From the NCBI GenBank assembly GCA_947649365.1, contig CANSRH010000019.1, positions 1 through 35,954 of the forward strand: a stretch of 35,954 bases of DNA. The letters run 5' to 3'. Within the stretch, counting starts at the first letter, position 1. Every line of letters begins with the position of its first letter. Of this stretch, positions 15,088 through 24,007 are shown piece after piece. The DNA is from an uncultured Mycoplasmatota bacterium. GTDB lineage: Bacteria > Bacillota_I > Bacilli_A > RF39 > UBA660. Under the pieces are notes generated by a model. The model was given only the letters and a program-made list of their open reading frames with translations, made no database searches and was not told the origin of the DNA. Both the position numbers and the translations under genes were made by a program.

Positions 15088-15354
15088 ATGAATGAAGAAA
15101 TTAAACATTTTATTGACGATGCAATACATAAAAATAGTTTGATGAAAATCAATGACAAACTTTATTTAAAAAGATACCAAATAGAAATTTTGGAATATTA
15201 TGGTATAGATTATAAAAAATGCTCTTCTGTTAGTGAATTATTATTTTTTATTGAAGAAATGTTAGAAAGTGGAGAAGTTGATGATGTAGACTTATTAGAT
15301 GAGGTAGCGACTTCTTTACAAGAATTTCAATATTACCAGTATACAAATAAGTAG
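15088..15354 (+). CDS. Small acidic hypothetical protein
   Basis: An 88-residue, mostly helical, acidic protein (MNEEIKHFIDDAIHKN...LLFFIEEMLESGEVDDVDLLDEVATSLQEF) without membrane segments or recognisable domain. The leader between the predicted transcription start and the ATG is about 10 nt and only GTGAAAAG is available for ribosome binding, so initiation is weak or leaderless-like. An A/T-rich hairpin (15383-15410) lacking a good T-run follows. It may be co-transcribed with the membrane protein gene 141 bp downstream. Confidence 0.55.
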   Translation: MNEEIKHFIDDAIHKNSLMKINDKLYLKRYQIEILEYYGIDYKKCSSVSELLFFIEEMLESGEVDDVDLLDEVATSLQEFQYYQYTNK

Positions 15355-15495
15355 AAATTTTTAGTGGAAGAAAATTTTTATTAAAACATAGAGTTTGATT
15401 TTTATGTTTTAAAATGAGAAAAGATTATAAGATGTTTCAACAAAAAGAGTATTTTTTAGTTAAGAAATTCATTAGAAAAGAGGAAGTTTGTTTCT

Positions 15496-16914
15496 ATGAA
15501 ATCAAATTGTAAATTAATTACCACTATTTCTAATAATGGTGAAGTCAGTCAAATTTATCGAGATGAGAGAAAGGAGATTCAGGATGATTTTGTTTTTCCT
15601 ATACAAGAGGAAAAATTGGTTTTCCATATTAAAGCTTGCGAGAAATGTTTGGACAAAAAGAACCATAGGAAAAAGATTGAAACTATTAAAATAAGTATTT
15701 TTATAACATTGCTTTTTTTGTTATCTAGATTTGTTAAATATAAAATAAATGAATATTTTGATACGAGTCGAAAAGAGATCATCGACTACGAAGAAAGTAA
15801 AAAGGAAACAGAAGATAGAATATGTTTACTAGATAAGTGTATGGAGAATAATAAAACACTTTCTTCTGATTTGCGAAACGATTTGAAACAATATATGGAT
15901 GTGTTTGCTAAGTATGATAGTGATTTCTCTGTTGTAAGTGTGGCTAATCAAATAAGGAGTATGGATTTTTCTTCAAAGGAAGCAATTGATTTACAGGTTC
16001 TTTTCAATCTATTTTCTTTTCCTAATGGTTCTTTTGTTGCAAAACAATTGTATTGGAATCAACAAAGTTATTTTTTATCTTCGTATTCCTATGAAGGGTT
16101 ACTTAGTTATTATTTATTTTTTCATGAAGAAGCGTTAGAAACTATTTTGAGTGGAGAGGCTTTAAAGTTAGAAATCAATGGAAAAAAGTATTTGATTGAT
16201 TTGGATAAATTGGATGTTTATTCTCCAGAAGTCTATGATTTCTTTGAGACATTCCAGAAGAAAAAAATGGAGGAAATTCCCTTGTCTTCTGATTATCGAT
16301 TGGCAACAAATGTATTTTCTTCTGTTGTAAAAGCTTATAGTGTAAAAAGAAATCCTTCTTGTTATTTTGAAAAAGAAGCGAATTCTTTCGTCGATTGTAC
16401 GGATGAATTTTATTTGAATGAATTATCAAAAATAATAAATAAACAAAACGTATCTTTTGATTGTTATGAGGAGAAAAGTAGACAATTGTTTTATTTTTAT
16501 GCTGATGCATTTTTAAGAACAAACGGAATTAGAACGGAACAAGAGGATTTAGCATCGTTTGTTTATTATACTATAAAAATGGATGAGTCAACTTGCTCCA
16601 ATAGAGTATTTTCTTATAGTGATTTATGTTCTTTCTTAGAGGGCTCTTCTTTTCCATATAAACAGACGTCTCGATTGTCTATATTAGCTTCTCTTGAAAA
16701 TTCTATGGAAGTGTTACAAATGGTCTATCGATGTATGAAAATTGATTTTTTGTATGGAAATCTTAGCGCAACAACTTTTGAACGTTTTGTGAATGGAGTA
16801 GAGTCTTGTTTACAACCAGAATTAAAAAAAGAATTTTATGATAAGGATTTGGATTATGATTCTACTTTTGAAAGTATATTACGTTTAGAAGTAACGAAAA
16901 AGGAACATCAATAG
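15496..16914 (+). CDS. Hypothetical single-pass membrane protein
   Basis: A 472-residue protein: hydrophilic N-terminus of about 60 residues with a Cys pair (HIKACEKCLDKK), one hydrophobic segment near 61-80 (ISIFITLLFLLSRFV), then a long, mainly helical domain of nearly 390 residues with no family match I can name. Topology is probably N-in with a large outer domain, though no cleavable signal is evident. GAGGAAG is about 9 nt upstream of the ATG. Codon use resembles the neighbouring core genes. The coding end forms part of a terminator, so transcription stops here. Confidence 0.6.
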   Translation: MKSNCKLITTISNNGEVSQIYRDERKEIQDDFVFPIQEEKLVFHIKACEKCLDKKNHRKKIETIKISIFITLLFLLSRFVKYKINEYFDTSRKEIIDYEESKKETEDRICLLDKCMENNKTLSSDLRNDLKQYMDVFAKYDSDFSVVSVANQIRSMDFSSKEAIDLQVLFNLFSFPNGSFVAKQLYWNQQSYFLSSYSYEGLLSYYLFFHEEALETILSGEALKLEINGKKYLIDLDKLDVYSPEVYDFFETFQKKKMEEIPLSSDYRLATNVFSSVVKAYSVKRNPSCYFEKEANSFVDCTDEFYLNELSKIINKQNVSFDCYEEKSRQLFYFYADAFLRTNGIRTEQEDLASFVYYTIKMDESTCSNRVFSYSDLCSFLEGSSFPYKQTSRLSILASLENSMEVLQMVYRCMKIDFLYGNLSATTFERFVNGVESCLQPELKKEFYDKDLDYDSTFESILRLEVTKKEHQ

Positions 16915-16926
16915 GTTTCTTTTTTT
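16897..16926 (+). terminator. Terminator overlapping the end of the membrane protein gene
   Basis: AAAAAGGAAC (16897-16906) pairs over 10 bp (one wobble) with GTTTCTTTTT (16915-16924); the run of T begins within the 3' arm. The stop codon lies in the loop. Confidence 0.6.
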
Positions 16927-16969
16927 CTTTCTTTCGTGTTACAATATTTTTATGAAATGAGGAGTTTCT

Positions 16970-17707
16970 ATGGATAGAAAAGTAGTCCTTGTGACAGGAG
17001 CTAGTAAGGGAATTGGTGCTGCAATTGTTAGAAAAATGGCAAGTTTGGACTATAATGTTGTTATTAACTATTTGACAAGTGAAAAGGAAGCTCTTTCTTT
17101 ACAAAAAGAATTGGAAGAAAAGTATGGTGTTTCCGTGTTTCTTCTACAAGCCGATGTTTCGAGTGAAATAGAAGTAAAAGAGATGGTTGATTCCATTTTG
17201 GAACATTTTTCTAAAATTGATGTACTTATTAACAATGCCGCACTTTGTCAAGATAATTACTATAATGAGAAATCTTCTTTTGAATTTCAAAAAGTAGTGA
17301 ATACAAATTTAGTTGGTCCTTTTTTAACTAGCAAGTATGTGGGAAGACAAATGATTTTACAAAAAGGTGGTGTCATTATTAATCTTTCTTCTACCAACGG
17401 AATCGATACCGAGGAAGTGTATTCTATGGATTATGATGCTTCTAAAGCGGGTGTGATTTCTTTAACTAAAAATTATGCGAAGGCACTTGCTCCTTATGTT
17501 CGTGTGAATGCTGTTGCGCCAGGTTGGACAAGTACGGAAGCAGTTATGGAAATGAATCCACATTATTTAAAAGAGGAAGAGAAGAAAGTGTTACTTGAAC
17601 GTTTTGCTAAACCAGAAGAAATAGCTAATGTAGTTGCTTTTTTAGCAAGTGAGGAAGCAAGTTACGTGAATGGTGCAACGATTCGTGTCGATGGAGGATT
17701 AAAATAA
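16970..17707 (+). CDS. SDR oxidoreductase, FabG-like 3-oxoacyl-ACP reductase type
   Basis: A 245-residue classical short-chain dehydrogenase. NAD(P)-binding TGASKGIG near the N-terminus, NNAA, catalytic Ser in NLSSTNG, the YxxxK pair in YDASKAG, and VNAVAPGWTST plus the ending YVNGATIRVDGG are all present. FabG-type enzymes reduce 3-oxoacyl-ACP with NADPH in fatty-acid synthesis, but many paralogues act on other substrates and no fab genes are adjacent, so the role is unresolved. TGtTACAAT (16937-16945) supplies an extended -10 and GAGGAG the ribosome binding site. Confidence 0.85.
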   Translation: MDRKVVLVTGASKGIGAAIVRKMASLDYNVVINYLTSEKEALSLQKELEEKYGVSVFLLQADVSSEIEVKEMVDSILEHFSKIDVLINNAALCQDNYYNEKSSFEFQKVVNTNLVGPFLTSKYVGRQMILQKGGVIINLSSTNGIDTEEVYSMDYDASKAGVISLTKNYAKALAPYVRVNAVAPGWTSTEAVMEMNPHYLKEEEKKVLLERFAKPEEIANVVAFLASEEASYVNGATIRVDGGLK

Positions 17708-17801
17708 ACATTGATTTATAGGCTTTTATTAATAAAATAATAAAATTAGATGTATTTTAAAAAAATTATACGATGAAGTTATGGTAAAAGGAACAAAATA
17801 T

Positions 17802-18674
17802 ATGAATAATAAGATTACAACAATTATGAATGTTAATGAAAATGAAATTAGAGTAATGAGAATTGATAATGAAGATTATATTTCTTTAACAGATTTAGCA
17901 AAATATAAGAATTCAAAAGATCCTTCAGATGTTATTAAAAAATGGTTAAGCAATTTTGATACGATTGAATTTTTAGGACTTTGGGAAGAACTTAGTAATG
18001 AAGATTTTAATTCGGCGGAATTCAGCCTAATTAAAAATGAGGCACCTAAAAAATCTTTTACAATGTCACCTAGTCAATGGTGTATGAGAGTAAATGCTAA
18101 GGGAATAACATCTAGTAAAGGTAAATATAGTGTAGGAACATTTGCACATTCAGATATTGCATTAGAATTTGCCTCATGGATTGATAATTTATTTAAGTTA
18201 TATTTAATTAAGGAATTCAAAAGATTAAAATATAATGAAGGCTATCAAGAAAAAATTGAATGGTCTGTAAGAAGAAGCTTATCTAAAACAAATTATAGAA
18301 TTCATACTGATAGTATCAAAGAAAATATTGTTCCTAAATTAACGGAAAAACAAAAAACATTTGTATATGCAAATGAAGCTGATGTCATAAATGTTGCATT
18401 ATTTGGTATGACTGCTAAGGAATGGAGAGAAAAAAATACGAATCTAAATGGAAATATAAGAGATTACACAGATATTCTTCATTTAGTTGTACTAAGTAAT
18501 CTTGAGGTTTTAAATGCGAGTATGATTGATAATAAAATCAGTCAAAAAGATAGACTAGAAAAATTAAATCAAACAGCAAGAAAAGAGTTAGAAATACTCT
18601 CAAATGATAAAAATATTATTGGCATTCAAAATATAGATGAAAAAAATAAACTAAAATGTGACTTTAAAAATTAA
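17802..18674 (+). CDS. KilA-N domain protein, probably acquired
   Basis: A 290-residue protein with an N-terminal KilA-N DNA-binding domain: YISLTDLAKYKNSKDPSDVIKKWL, then FTMSPSQWCMRVNAKGITSSKGKYSVGTFAHSDIALEFASWID and FKLYLIKEFKRLK. The C-terminal half is helical and charged. KilA-N proteins come from phages and their relics and are often orphans in gut bacteria. The start at 17802 is chosen because AAAAGGAA lies 9 nt upstream; an ATG seven codons earlier would place that site inside the gene. Its A-rich codons (AGA, AAT, ATA) differ from the TTG/CTT-rich genes beside it, which suggests transfer. No other phage gene flanks it. Confidence 0.8.
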   Translation: MNNKITTIMNVNENEIRVMRIDNEDYISLTDLAKYKNSKDPSDVIKKWLSNFDTIEFLGLWEELSNEDFNSAEFSLIKNEAPKKSFTMSPSQWCMRVNAKGITSSKGKYSVGTFAHSDIALEFASWIDNLFKLYLIKEFKRLKYNEGYQEKIEWSVRRSLSKTNYRIHTDSIKENIVPKLTEKQKTFVYANEADVINVALFGMTAKEWREKNTNLNGNIRDYTDILHLVVLSNLEVLNASMIDNKISQKDRLEKLNQTARKELEILSNDKNIIGIQNIDEKNKLKCDFKN

Positions 18675-18722
18675 AAGGAAACAAAGTGAAAAACATTAGG
18701 AAGAAAGTGAGGAATTAAAACG

Positions 18723-19976
18723 ATGACATATGAGAAATTTGGAATAAGTTCTAAGATAAGTGAACTTGCGAATAGTTGTGAAGAAGAACTTGTGGAGATT
18801 TATAAAAAAATTGATGAGGTTTGTGATTATAATTCTATGAAAGTTTTGGGGGCCTTTCAACGCCATGAAGTGAATGAGAATCATTTTAGTAGTACAAGTG
18901 GTTATGGATACAACGATGTAGGTAGAGAGACCATTGAAAAGATTTTTGCGAGCATTTTTCAAACCGAAGCGGCTTTGGTTCGGAGTCAAATGGTGAGTGG
19001 ATCGCATGCGTTATCCACAACATTGTTTGCTCTTTTGCGTCCTGGTGATATTTTACTTTCTATTACGGGCCTTCCTTACGATACTTTGCATGAGGTGATT
19101 GGAATTAAAGAAAATGCAAGTTCTTTGCAATCGTTTGGAGTCTCTTATCAACAAATTGATTTGGTGAATGACGATTTTGATTATCCAGCAATTCATGAAT
19201 TTATAAAAAATAATAAAGTAAAAGTCATTGAAATTCAAAGAAGTAAAGGTTATTCGACGAGAAAAAGTATTACGATAGATCAGTTAGAGAAAGTGATTCG
19301 TTTTATTAAAGAAATTGATTCAGAGATTCTTGTGATGGTGGATAACTGCTATTGTGAGTTTGTTGGGAAGAGGGAACCAACAGAAGTAGGAGCAGATATT
19401 GTTGTTGGTTCTTTAATAAAAAATTTAGGGGGTGGCATTGCTCCCAATGGCGCTTATATTGTGGGGAGAGAAGATTTAATTCATTTGTGCGGAGAACGAC
19501 TTACTTTGCCTGGTGAGGGAAGTGAGGTTGGACCGACACTTGGTATTAATAAAAGTTTACTCCAAGGCTTGTTTTTTGCACCTAGTGTGGTTGCAAGTAG
19601 TTTAAAAACAGCTGTGTTTACAAGTTTATTGTTAGAGAAACTTGGTTATATGGTGGAACCAAAATACAATGAAGATAGAGCGGATATTGTAGAAAACATT
19701 GTTTTTCATAATCGCGAGGATTTAATTACTTATTGTCAAGGGATTCAAGCCGGTTCACCGATTGATAGTGCCTTTGCACCTATTCCAGGAGATATGCCTG
19801 GTTATGACGATCAGATTATTATGGCAAGTGGTTCGTTTACGCAAGGGAGTAGTATTGAGCTTTCTTGTGACGGACCTCTTCGTGAACCTTTTATTGCTTA
19901 TCAACAAGGCGGTCTTACTTATTCTTATGGAAAACTTGGAGTGTTAAAAGCAGTGGATAATTTATTAAAAAAATAG
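18723..19976 (+). CDS. PLP-dependent methionine gamma-lyase family protein (YnbB-like)
   Basis: A 417-residue fold-type I PLP enzyme of the group annotated as aluminium-resistance or YnbB protein. Visible: VRSQMVSGSHALSTTLFALLRPGD (cofactor phosphate region), Asp of VMVDNCYCEFVG, the Schiff-base Lys in GSLIKNLGGGIAPNGAY, and the closing substrate loop ELSCDGPLREPF. Family members are thought to act on sulfur amino acids, but the physiological reaction is poorly defined. GAGGAA is about 8 nt before the ATG. In Bacillus, ynbB lies near glnR; here it is followed by an unrelated hypothetical gene 30 bp downstream. Confidence 0.88.
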   Translation: MTYEKFGISSKISELANSCEEELVEIYKKIDEVCDYNSMKVLGAFQRHEVNENHFSSTSGYGYNDVGRETIEKIFASIFQTEAALVRSQMVSGSHALSTTLFALLRPGDILLSITGLPYDTLHEVIGIKENASSLQSFGVSYQQIDLVNDDFDYPAIHEFIKNNKVKVIEIQRSKGYSTRKSITIDQLEKVIRFIKEIDSEILVMVDNCYCEFVGKREPTEVGADIVVGSLIKNLGGGIAPNGAYIVGREDLIHLCGERLTLPGEGSEVGPTLGINKSLLQGLFFAPSVVASSLKTAVFTSLLLEKLGYMVEPKYNEDRADIVENIVFHNREDLITYCQGIQAGSPIDSAFAPIPGDMPGYDDQIIMASGSFTQGSSIELSCDGPLREPFIAYQQGGLTYSYGKLGVLKAVDNLLKK

Positions 19977-20006
19977 TGATATGTAAATGAAAGGGAATAA
20001 TTGTTT

Positions 20007-20753
20007 ATGACTTTATATTATGATGATTATATAGAACAGTATGGAATACAAGATGAAATTTTAAAACAATGTTGGGGAGATGGAACTTATATTATGCCTA
20101 ATGGCACTCTTTTTGATGTAGAAAGATATGCTTCTGTCGCACACGCAAGTGGTTTTGTAATTCCGTTTTTTAGAAATTATATGTATTTAGACAAAGAAGA
20201 TATTAATTTCTATACGAAAGAGGAATTATTGGAATTTCTAATTAGTTGGGAAAAAGCATTATTGACTAGAAAATATGATGTTAATCCTAAAGAGCAAAAA
20301 ATGCGTTTGGATTTAGTGCGATATTTAATAAATGTTTATAAAAGTAGTAAATTTATTTGGGATTATGAAAATGAAGTGGTAGATTTTTCGCAAGTTATTG
20401 GTATACCAAATATCGAAGAAAATTGGTTTGGAAGAGATGTCCTTTTAAAAGAAATCTTGGTTCGTGCATGTAATTATGATGCCGTTGAAAGTACATTATT
20501 TAGAAGTATAACAACTTCAAAATTTAATATTTATGAAACATTTTATGATTATATTTTGCACGATTATAAAATTTATAAAATACCTAAATTAATATTTAAT
20601 GAGAAAAAAGAAGTTTATGAAGAGTATTCGCAACCCGATTATTTAATTTCTGATAAAGAATTAAGGTTAAAAGTTGAATTAGAAGCGATATGCAGTTCTA
20701 TTCCTTTAGAAGAACGAGACCAATATTGTAGAAGTAAAGTGAAAATAAGTTGA
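20007..20753 (+). CDS. Hypothetical protein
   Basis: A 248-residue soluble protein rich in Tyr, Phe and charged residues (MTLYYDDYIEQYGIQDEILKQCWGDGTYIMPNGTLFDVERYASVAHASGF at the start; helical thereafter). No membrane segment or family recognised. ATG 20007 has AAGGGAA about 10 nt upstream; the TTG two codons earlier is less likely. It is only 30 bp after the PLP-enzyme gene with no terminator between, so the two may share a transcript. Confidence 0.6.
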   Translation: MTLYYDDYIEQYGIQDEILKQCWGDGTYIMPNGTLFDVERYASVAHASGFVIPFFRNYMYLDKEDINFYTKEELLEFLISWEKALLTRKYDVNPKEQKMRLDLVRYLINVYKSSKFIWDYENEVVDFSQVIGIPNIEENWFGRDVLLKEILVRACNYDAVESTLFRSITTSKFNIYETFYDYILHDYKIYKIPKLIFNEKKEVYEEYSQPDYLISDKELRLKVELEAICSSIPLEERDQYCRSKVKIS

Positions 20754-20760
20754 TATGATT

Positions 20761-20790
20761 TTGTGAATTAAAAATTTTTTGACTTAAAAT
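20761..20790 (+). promoter_or_regulatory. Possible promoter
   Basis: TTGTGA (20761-20766), 18-bp spacer, TAAAAT (20785-20790), just before the ribosome binding site AAAGGAGAG of the GNAT gene. Weak in such AT-rich DNA. Confidence 0.3.
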
Positions 20791-20808
20791 AAAGGAGAGC
20801 AAATTAAA

Positions 20809-21384
20809 ATGAAATTAAAAGAAATAGATTTTTTTGAATTTCAAAAAGATGTATATAAACATTATATAGAATTATTTCCGAAAGGAGAAAGACAACCAGT
20901 TTCTTTATTACAAAAACTGTTTTTAGAAGGAACTATAAAGTTTGTAAAAATAAAGGATAAAGAAATAGATGTTGGCTTCTTAATTTATGTGACAACTTTA
21001 AATAATCCTTATGTATGGCTCGATTATTTTGCTATTTACAAAGAGTTTCAAAATAAAAGATATGGTACAGAAGCGATTAAAGTATTTAAAACTTTTTTTA
21101 AAGAATATGATGGAATTTATGGTGAAATAGAGACGTTAGGATATGGAGAAACAGAAGAAGAAAATAAGATTAGAGAAAGAAGATTATCTTTTTGGAAGAA
21201 TTTAGGTTTTGAATTATTAAATATCGATATGAATTTGTTTGGGGTTATCTATTCTTCTTGTGTTTTGAAACTTAAGGCAGTAAAAAGAGAGAATAATGAA
21301 ATTATAAAGTATGGCTTTCAGTTATATGAGGCCGTTATGGGGAAAAACAGTATAGAAAAAAACTGTTTTGTTATAGAAAATTAG
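20809..21384 (+). CDS. GNAT-family N-acetyltransferase
   Basis: A 191-residue protein with the GNAT core at about residues 45-160: VGFLIYVTTLNNPYVWLDYFAIYKEFQNKRYGTEAIKVFKTFF, where the segment after YKEF is a degenerate form of the acetyl-CoA loop (Q/RxxGxG/A). The later RRLSFWKNLGFELL is the typical C-terminal strand-helix. The last 30 residues extend beyond the domain. The acceptor substrate is unknown. A strong AAAGGAGAG site precedes the ATG. It heads a close group with the next two genes (gaps of about 30 bp). Confidence 0.75.
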   Translation: MKLKEIDFFEFQKDVYKHYIELFPKGERQPVSLLQKLFLEGTIKFVKIKDKEIDVGFLIYVTTLNNPYVWLDYFAIYKEFQNKRYGTEAIKVFKTFFKEYDGIYGEIETLGYGETEEENKIRERRLSFWKNLGFELLNIDMNLFGVIYSSCVLKLKAVKRENNEIIKYGFQLYEAVMGKNSIEKNCFVIEN

Positions 21385-21413
21385 ATTATACTTTTGTTAG
21401 GTTTTTTTTTATT

Positions 21414-21932
21414 ATGAAAGATAATGAAGTAAAATTATTATATAAAGAGTTTTATAAAAAAGAGCCAGATTTTTCTAGTGAAAATCGAGATAATATTACA
21501 ATAGAAATGCAAGCGATGGCATATTTACTTGGAGAATATGGGATAATCCTTGGAGATTATCGTTTTGAATATAATACTCTTATGCATTTAAAAATGCCTG
21601 TTTCTATGTATTTGCAAGATATTTTAGTATGTCAGATGCTAGAACATGAGAATAAAGAATTTGCAAGCGACATTCCACTAAATGAAATGATAAAAAGTGC
21701 AATAAATGTGATTGGTGAATCTTTAACTAATGACATTAATAAATGCGAAAGTCCAATGGAGGCGTTACGCTTAATTTGTTCTGTTTATTATGTATCAAAA
21801 TCTGTGATATCAATTTTCGAAATGGCAGAGATAGTAGATTTTCAGAAGTGTTCACCGGAAGAAGTGGAAAGTGCAATGAGTTTTGTTAGAACTATGGTTT
21901 TAGACCATGTAAATGGAAACCTTGGATTATAA
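21414..21932 (+). CDS. Hypothetical protein
   Basis: A 172-residue soluble, helix-rich protein (MKDNEVKLLYKEFYKKEPDFSS ... ending MVLDHVNGNLGL); no membrane segment or family recognised. It starts 29 bp after the acetyltransferase gene and ends 30 bp before the SDR gene. Ribosome binding is weak (TTAGG, about 14 nt from the ATG, followed by a run of nine T), so translation may rely on the upstream gene. Confidence 0.55.
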   Translation: MKDNEVKLLYKEFYKKEPDFSSENRDNITIEMQAMAYLLGEYGIILGDYRFEYNTLMHLKMPVSMYLQDILVCQMLEHENKEFASDIPLNEMIKSAINVIGESLTNDINKCESPMEALRLICSVYYVSKSVISIFEMAEIVDFQKCSPEEVESAMSFVRTMVLDHVNGNLGL

Positions 21933-21962
21933 TTTATTATAGGAAATGGAGAGAAAAAGAAA

Positions 21963-22670
21963 ATGGAAGAAAAAATAGCAGTAGTAACTGGTGGGAGTTC
22001 TGGTATGGGACTGGCCATAGCAAAAAAATTACAAGAAAATGGAATAAAAGTTTATGTATTAGACATACAACAGTCCCCAGAAGGATTTGGCTTTTTTAAG
22101 GTAGATATTCGTCATGATGAAGAAATTCAAAATGCTTTATCTCAAATTCCAAAAATAGATATTTTAGTAAATAATGCGGGTGTTTATTTTGAAAAATATT
22201 TAGAAGATACTACAAATGAAGAAATAGACAAAATAGTAGATATTAATATTAAAGGAACCTATTTAGTTACCAGAAATGCAATTAAAAAGATAAAAAAATC
22301 TAAGGGAAGTATTGTTACAATTGCTTCTTGTCTTGGCGTAGTTCCAGAATTAACTTCTCCACTTTATTGTACAACAAAAGCAGGTCTTATTATGTTTACA
22401 AAATGTTTAGCCCAACAATATGCAGACTGTGGAGTTAGAGTGAATTGTGTTCTTCCTGGACCAATTGATACCCCACTTTTGCAGAATAGTTTTTTGGATG
22501 AATCTATGGCTGAACATTGTGCGAGTCGTATTCCTATGAGAAGAATTGGGAATCCTGAAGATGTTGCCAACATGGTTTTCTTTCTTATCAGTGATAAGGC
22601 TACATTTATTACAGGAGGTGCCTTTCCAGTTGATGGTGGTGTTTCTTCTTCTAGTTTATATTCCAAATAG
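21963..22670 (+). CDS. SDR family oxidoreductase
   Basis: A 235-residue classical short-chain dehydrogenase: TGGSSGMG nucleotide motif, Asp in VLDIQQ at the end of the second strand (suggesting NAD preference), LVNNAG, catalytic Ser in TIASCLG, YCTTK for YxxxK, VNCVLPGPIDT and ITGGAFPVDGG near the end. The substrate cannot be told; it shares only family-level similarity with the SDR at 16970. GGAGAGAAAAAG gives ribosome binding. It is the last gene of the 20809-22670 group and is followed by a terminator. Confidence 0.85.
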   Translation: MEEKIAVVTGGSSGMGLAIAKKLQENGIKVYVLDIQQSPEGFGFFKVDIRHDEEIQNALSQIPKIDILVNNAGVYFEKYLEDTTNEEIDKIVDINIKGTYLVTRNAIKKIKKSKGSIVTIASCLGVVPELTSPLYCTTKAGLIMFTKCLAQQYADCGVRVNCVLPGPIDTPLLQNSFLDESMAEHCASRIPMRRIGNPEDVANMVFFLISDKATFITGGAFPVDGGVSSSSLYSK

Positions 22671-22688
22671 TTTTACATTACATAAGTT

Positions 22689-22729
22689 AGGTACTCTGTT
22701 TACTATTTAAGAGTATCTATTTTTATTTT
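22689..22729 (+). terminator. Terminator after the SDR gene
   Basis: AGGTACTCT (22689-22697) pairs with AGAGTATCT (22710-22718), 9 bp with one wobble, then a T-rich tail. Confidence 0.6.
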
Positions 22730-22745
22730 AAAGAACCTTTACATT

Positions 22746-22754
22746 TGCTATAAT
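22746..22754 (+). promoter_or_regulatory. Consensus extended -10 promoter
   Basis: TG-c-TATAAT, a perfect extended -10, 24 bp before the start of the RluA-type gene; no good -35 is needed with this motif. Confidence 0.65.
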
Positions 22755-22778
22755 ACATGTAGTAACGGAGAAATGGAT

Positions 22779-23471
22779 ATGGCAAAAAATAAAAAAATGG
22801 ATATTATTTATGAAGATAAAGAGCTTTTGGTTGTTAATAAACCAAGTGGTCTTTTAACGATTGCTACAGAGAAAGAAAGTATACATACTTTGTATCATCA
22901 AGCAAGAGAATATATAAAGAAACAAAATCCTAAAAATAAAATTTTTATTGTACATCGTTTGGATAAGGATACTTCTGGTGTAGTTGTTTTTGCCAAAAAT
23001 GAAGTTTTGAAAAAAAGGTTGCAAAATAATTGGGAAAATGTGGCAGTTGTACGTGAATATATTGCAATTGTAGAAGGAAAAGTAGAAAAGAAAAGAGATA
23101 GTTTGAAACAATATTTGGTAGAGGATAAAACGTATCGTGTACATGTTGCGAATAAGAAAACAGATATGTATGCCATAACGAATTATGAGACACTTCATTC
23201 TACTAAGGCTTATTCCTTGTTAAAAATAAATATTCAGACGGGAAAGAAAAATCAAATTCGAGTGCAACTTGGTTCTATTGGTCATCCTATTGTTGGGGAT
23301 AAAAAATATGGAAGTCAAAAAAATCCGATGGGAAGAATGGGCCTTCATGCTTCTGTTGTAAAAGTGAAGATTGGCGAAAAAATTTTTGTTTGGAAGGCCA
23401 AATTGCCTATAGAATTTAAAAGAATGTTTGAAAGTGAGATGGAAATTTATGAAAAAAAGATTAATGATTGA
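22779..23471 (+). CDS. RluA-family 23S rRNA/tRNA pseudouridine synthase
   Basis: A 230-residue pseudouridine synthase. The catalytic Asp lies in VHRLDKDTSGVVVFAK; IIYEDKELLVVNKPSGLLT and the later KKNQIRVQLGSIGHPIVGDKKYG are the flanking RluA signatures. There is no N-terminal S4 domain, as in RluA/RluC-short types, so the uridine target cannot be assigned. I take ATG 22779 because GGAG lies 8 nt upstream; ATG 22773 would be only 2 nt from it. The gene overlaps the following nucleotidase by 23 bp, indicating one operon. Confidence 0.9.
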   Translation: MAKNKKMDIIYEDKELLVVNKPSGLLTIATEKESIHTLYHQAREYIKKQNPKNKIFIVHRLDKDTSGVVVFAKNEVLKKRLQNNWENVAVVREYIAIVEGKVEKKRDSLKQYLVEDKTYRVHVANKKTDMYAITNYETLHSTKAYSLLKINIQTGKKNQIRVQLGSIGHPIVGDKKYGSQKNPMGRMGLHASVVKVKIGEKIFVWKAKLPIEFKRMFESEMEIYEKKIND

Positions 23472-23997
23472 TATGGATGATTGTCTCACGGATGGAACAT
23501 TTCGTAGACAAATTGAAGAGTTTATTGGTGAAGAGATAGACACTGATAAAACAGGATATTATTTGCAAAATGCATTGGGAGATCGTAAAGAAGAATTTTT
23601 TAGAAAAGGACCTCTCGATATGTATCAAGATGCTCCCTTAAAAGAGGGTGCTTATGAGGTAATTCAAAAATTAAACGATATTTATGATGTTTATATTGTG
23701 ACTAGTTATTGTGTTCCCGATGCCCATTATCAAGAAGGAAATCTTTTGAAGTTTAAAATGGAGTATTTACAAAAACATCTTCCTTTTTTGAAGACAGAAC
23801 AAATTATTTTTTCAAATGTTAAGAAATTCATTGATTTTGATGTGAGAATTGATGATTCTATAAGACATTTAGTAAATAGTGAAGTACTACTTTTGTTTGA
23901 TGCTTATCATAATCAAACGTTAACAGAAGAAGAACTTGTTTCAAAAAATATAAAAAGAGTGATGAATTGGCAAGAAGTTGCGGATATTTTACTTTAG
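23449..23997 (+). CDS. 5'(3')-deoxyribonucleotidase (NT5C-type HAD phosphatase)
   Basis: A 182-residue HAD-superfamily phosphatase of the type C 5'(3')-deoxyribonucleotidase family, which dephosphorylates pyrimidine dNMPs. The nucleophile motif is MIDMDDCLTD at the N-terminus; IVTSYC gives motif II; NVKKFIDFDVRIDDS holds the later Lys and the metal-binding Asp pair. ATG 23449 is seven codons inside the longer frame and fits the family start; GAGATGG serves as a weak ribosome binding site. It overlaps the preceding synthase gene and its last codons overlap the AGGAGG of the next gene, so the three are translationally linked. Confidence 0.82.
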   Translation: MKKRLMIDMDDCLTDGTFRRQIEEFIGEEIDTDKTGYYLQNALGDRKEEFFRKGPLDMYQDAPLKEGAYEVIQKLNDIYDVYIVTSYCVPDAHYQEGNLLKFKMEYLQKHLPFLKTEQIIFSNVKKFIDFDVRIDDSIRHLVNSEVLLLFDAYHNQTLTEEELVSKNIKRVMNWQEVADILL

Positions 23998-24007
23998 GAG
24001 GATTCGT

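Noticed and set aside
17704-17719. Terminator after the FabG-like gene
   Set aside because: ATAAA/TTTAT is only a 5-bp A/U stem and the T-run is displaced; too weak to call.
18723-19976. Assignment as a true methionine gamma-lyase
   Set aside because: The sequence fits the YnbB-like branch, whose reaction is not established; only the family name is given.
22364-22666. 100-codon ORF on the minus strand within the SDR gene
   Set aside because: Opposite a clear SDR coding frame with catalytic motifs; no ribosome binding site or recognisable domain.
22854-23198. Several minus-strand ORFs opposite the RluA-type gene
   Set aside because: Phe/Tyr/Ile-rich translations typical of antisense frames in AT-rich genes; the plus frame is a well-supported pseudouridine synthase.
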